A DNA stretch of 5,327 nucleotides, from the NCBI GenBank assembly GCA_018830585.1, contig JAHJSD010000079.1, positions 1 to 5,327 of the forward strand, written 5' to 3'. The notes below the pieces were generated by a model. The model did not search any database. It saw only the letters and a program-made list of their open reading frames with translations, and was not told where the DNA came from. The translations under genes were made by a program, and so were the position numbers. Each line of letters opens with the position of its first letter. The first letter of the stretch is position 1. The stretch comes from Patescibacteria group bacterium (lineage in GTDB: Bacteria > Patescibacteriota > Microgenomatia > UBA12405 > JAHJSD01). This document shows, piece by piece, positions 3,980 to 5,327 of this stretch.

Positions 3980-5208
3980 ATAAAAAAATACTTAAAAACA
4001 CCTTTTTTCTTTCCGGATCTCAAGTTGTTGCCCGAACAATTGGTTTTTTGTACTTTGTTGTTCTGGCTAGAGTTTTCTCTGTCGAAGACTTTGGTATTTT
4101 AGCTTGGGTTTTGGGCTTTGGCTACAACTTCTACCCCTTGGCAGATTTTGGTATTGAAAGAGTTGTTTTAAAAGATGTCTCAAGGGAGCCTAAAAAAAGG
4201 GGGGCTTATCTTGCCAGGCTGATTCCTTTAAAGATCATTTTGGCAATAGCTTCTGTTTTAATTTCAATCTTGCTGGCTCTGGTGCTGGGATTAAGAGGCT
4301 TCAAGCTTTTTTTAGTTTTTGTTTTTGTCTTATCTATGCTCCCTTACAATCTGGTTTTTCTTTTCGCCGCTTTTGACAATGCCAGAGAAAAAGTGATTAC
4401 TTTTACTATTTCAACAATGGCTGTTTCGTTAACCTCAGTTGTTTTGGGCTTGTCAATGTTTAAGATGGGATTTGGGCTTGGGGGAATACTTTTTGGCTAT
4501 TTTCTTTCTAGTCTGGCGGTTTTAATCTGGTTCCTGTCCGGCGAGAGAAGTAAAAAGTTTGTTGTTAAGTGGAAAATAGATTGGCAATTTAACAAAAAGA
4601 TTTTATCCCGATCTTGGGTCTTTGCTTCGTTTTTAGTCCTGGCAGTCTTTTATTTAAGAACCCCCCTTATCTTAACAGGCATCATTTTAGGTGATCATGC
4701 CGCCGGCATTTTCGGGGCGGCCTCTAAGTTTATTGAAGCGGGGATTTTAATTCCTCAAAGTTTGGCTTTGGCCCTTTTTCCTTCTTTTTCAAAAATGATT
4801 CTTAAAAATAAAAGCAGGCTTAAAAAAGAATACTTAAAAAATCTTTCTCTGCTTTTCCTTTTCTCCCTGCCGATTGGTATTGTTATGTTTTTACTAGGCA
4901 AACCTTTTATGGGTTTGGTTTATGGTCAAAATTACTTAGTTTCAGGGGAAGTCTTTTCTTTGTTTGGCTTAGTAATGGTGCTGTTTTTTGTTAACAGTCT
5001 GCCAGGCAATATTATTCAAACCTCTAAAAAACCCAAGGTTTTCCTGCCCTGGTCCGCGGCAAACTTTCTGGTTGCTTTAATCTCTGGGCTGGTTTTAATC
5101 CCCAGAGTTGGCCTTGTTGGTGGGGTTTTCGCTCTGCTGATAGGGGAGGTGTTTGGGTTAATCATTAACAACCTCTTTGTCTTTAAAATTCTAAATTCGG
5201 GTAAGTAG
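3976..5208 (+). CDS. Polysaccharide/lipid-linked oligosaccharide flippase (Wzx-like, MOP superfamily)
   Basis: This 410-residue integral membrane protein has about 12 hydrophobic segments, at roughly residues 10-32, 40-60, 84-104, 110-132, 142-162, 165-188, 213-234, 250-270, 288-308, 324-345, 356-376 and 380-403. The N-terminus (KNTFFLSGSQVVARTIGFLYF, then ARVFSVEDFGILAW) is typical of the family that moves undecaprenyl-linked sugars across the cytoplasmic membrane for surface polysaccharide or glycoprotein synthesis. The length is slightly short for the family, but the protein ends normally. The substrate cannot be told. The GTG at 3976 is used because the family's N-terminal motif starts at once and no ATG fits. 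GTG overlaps the relic's TGA, and only a weak GGAAAAAAGAGA lies upstream. No glycosyltransferase gene lies in the window, so its pathway partners must be downstream or elsewhere. Confidence 0.85.
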   Translation: MNKKILKNTFFLSGSQVVARTIGFLYFVVLARVFSVEDFGILAWVLGFGYNFYPLADFGIERVVLKDVSREPKKRGAYLARLIPLKIILAIASVLISILLALVLGLRGFKLFLVFVFVLSMLPYNLVFLFAAFDNAREKVITFTISTMAVSLTSVVLGLSMFKMGFGLGGILFGYFLSSLAVLIWFLSGERSKKFVVKWKIDWQFNKKILSRSWVFASFLVLAVFYLRTPLILTGIILGDHAAGIFGAASKFIEAGILIPQSLALALFPSFSKMILKNKSRLKKEYLKNLSLLFLFSLPIGIVMFLLGKPFMGLVYGQNYLVSGEVFSLFGLVMVLFFVNSLPGNIIQTSKKPKVFLPWSAANFLVALISGLVLIPRVGLVGGVFALLIGEVFGLIINNLFVFKILNSGK

Positions 5209-5210
5209 AA

Positions 5211-5254
5211 GGTTATCGGGTTAGTCGGGTTTATCGAGTTAAGTAAGTTGATTA
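5211..5254. repeat. Degenerate 8-9-bp tandem repeat between flippase and four-helix-bundle gene
   Basis: Successive units read GGTTATCG, GGTTAGTCG, GGTTTATCG, AGTTAAGTA and AGTTGATTA, each a variant of a GGTTA-TCG unit that decays toward the right. The array starts two bases after the flippase stop and ends before the palindrome ATTAATTAAT. I see no hairpin terminator here. Confidence 0.6.
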
Positions 5255-5278
5255 ATTAATTTTCCGGACAATTTTTTA

Positions 5279-5327
5279 ATGACGAAAGTTTGTCGTTTTG
5301 AGGATTTAGAAATCTGGAAGGAATCAG
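5279..5327 (+). CDS. Four-helix-bundle protein, S23/23S rRNA intervening-sequence type (5' end only)
   Basis: The last 49 bases encode MTKVCRFEDLEIWKES from an ATG at 5279, and the frame is still open at the window edge. The RFEDLEIWK opening is the signature of the four-helix-bundle family first found in 23S rRNA intervening sequences. These proteins are common in environmental bacteria and their cellular role is poorly known; relatives form the Avd accessory protein of diversity-generating retroelements. Only 16 residues are visible, so the call rests on the N-terminal motif alone. No strong ribosome binding site precedes the start. Confidence 0.75.
   Translation, partial: MTKVCRFEDLEIWKES

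Overview
The window is AT-rich bacterial DNA with compact, lysine-rich genes read from the + strand. They use the standard code, since TGA ends abiEi-1. The intergenic DNA is full of GC-richer palindromes and tandem repeats. That style, with AbiE pairs, a polysaccharide flippase and the start of a four-helix-bundle protein gene, resembles genomes of Candidate Phyla Radiation bacteria (Patescibacteria, for example Microgenomates). The taxonomic guess is inference only; no marker gene is present.

Layout. Bases 1-391 are non-coding repeats: a 25-bp tandem array (1-125), then a mosaic of inverted copies of one short element. Bases 377-491 form a block that recurs, ungapped, at 2291-2405. Each copy lies about 230 bp upstream of an AbiE-type type IV toxin-antitoxin operon. 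Module 1 is abiEi-1 (635-1282) and abiEii-1 (1279-2118), sharing a 4-bp ATGA overlap. Bases 2119-2545 hold two strong palindromes, the second block copy and two promoters. Module 2 is abiEi-2 (best start 2546, end 3136) and abiEii-2 (3142-3903), 5 bp apart. Between abiEii-2 and the next gene lies the decayed 3' end of a third abiEii (about 3908-3979). Its stop codon overlaps the GTG start of a 410-residue MOP-superfamily flippase (3976-5208). The window ends in the first 16 codons of a four-helix-bundle (S23-like) protein gene at 5279.

How the parts work together. In each AbiE pair the small winged-helix protein (AbiEi) is expected to be antitoxin and autorepressor, and the nucleotidyltransferase (AbiEii) the toxin. 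Both abiEi genes have a sigma70-like promoter with a 17-bp spacer and exactly 9 bp between the -10 box and the ATG, so leaderless or nearly leaderless mRNA is predicted. Each promoter carries a palindrome placed as an autorepression operator: 16 bp in the spacer of module 1, and 23 bp centred on the -10 box of module 2. A second, upstream promoter-like sequence follows each 115-bp block. The most interesting features are the duplicated AbiE modules with a shared non-coding block that looks better conserved than the proteins, and the third-copy relic fused to the flippase start. Together they suggest repeated gain, loss or exchange of AbiE modules at this site.
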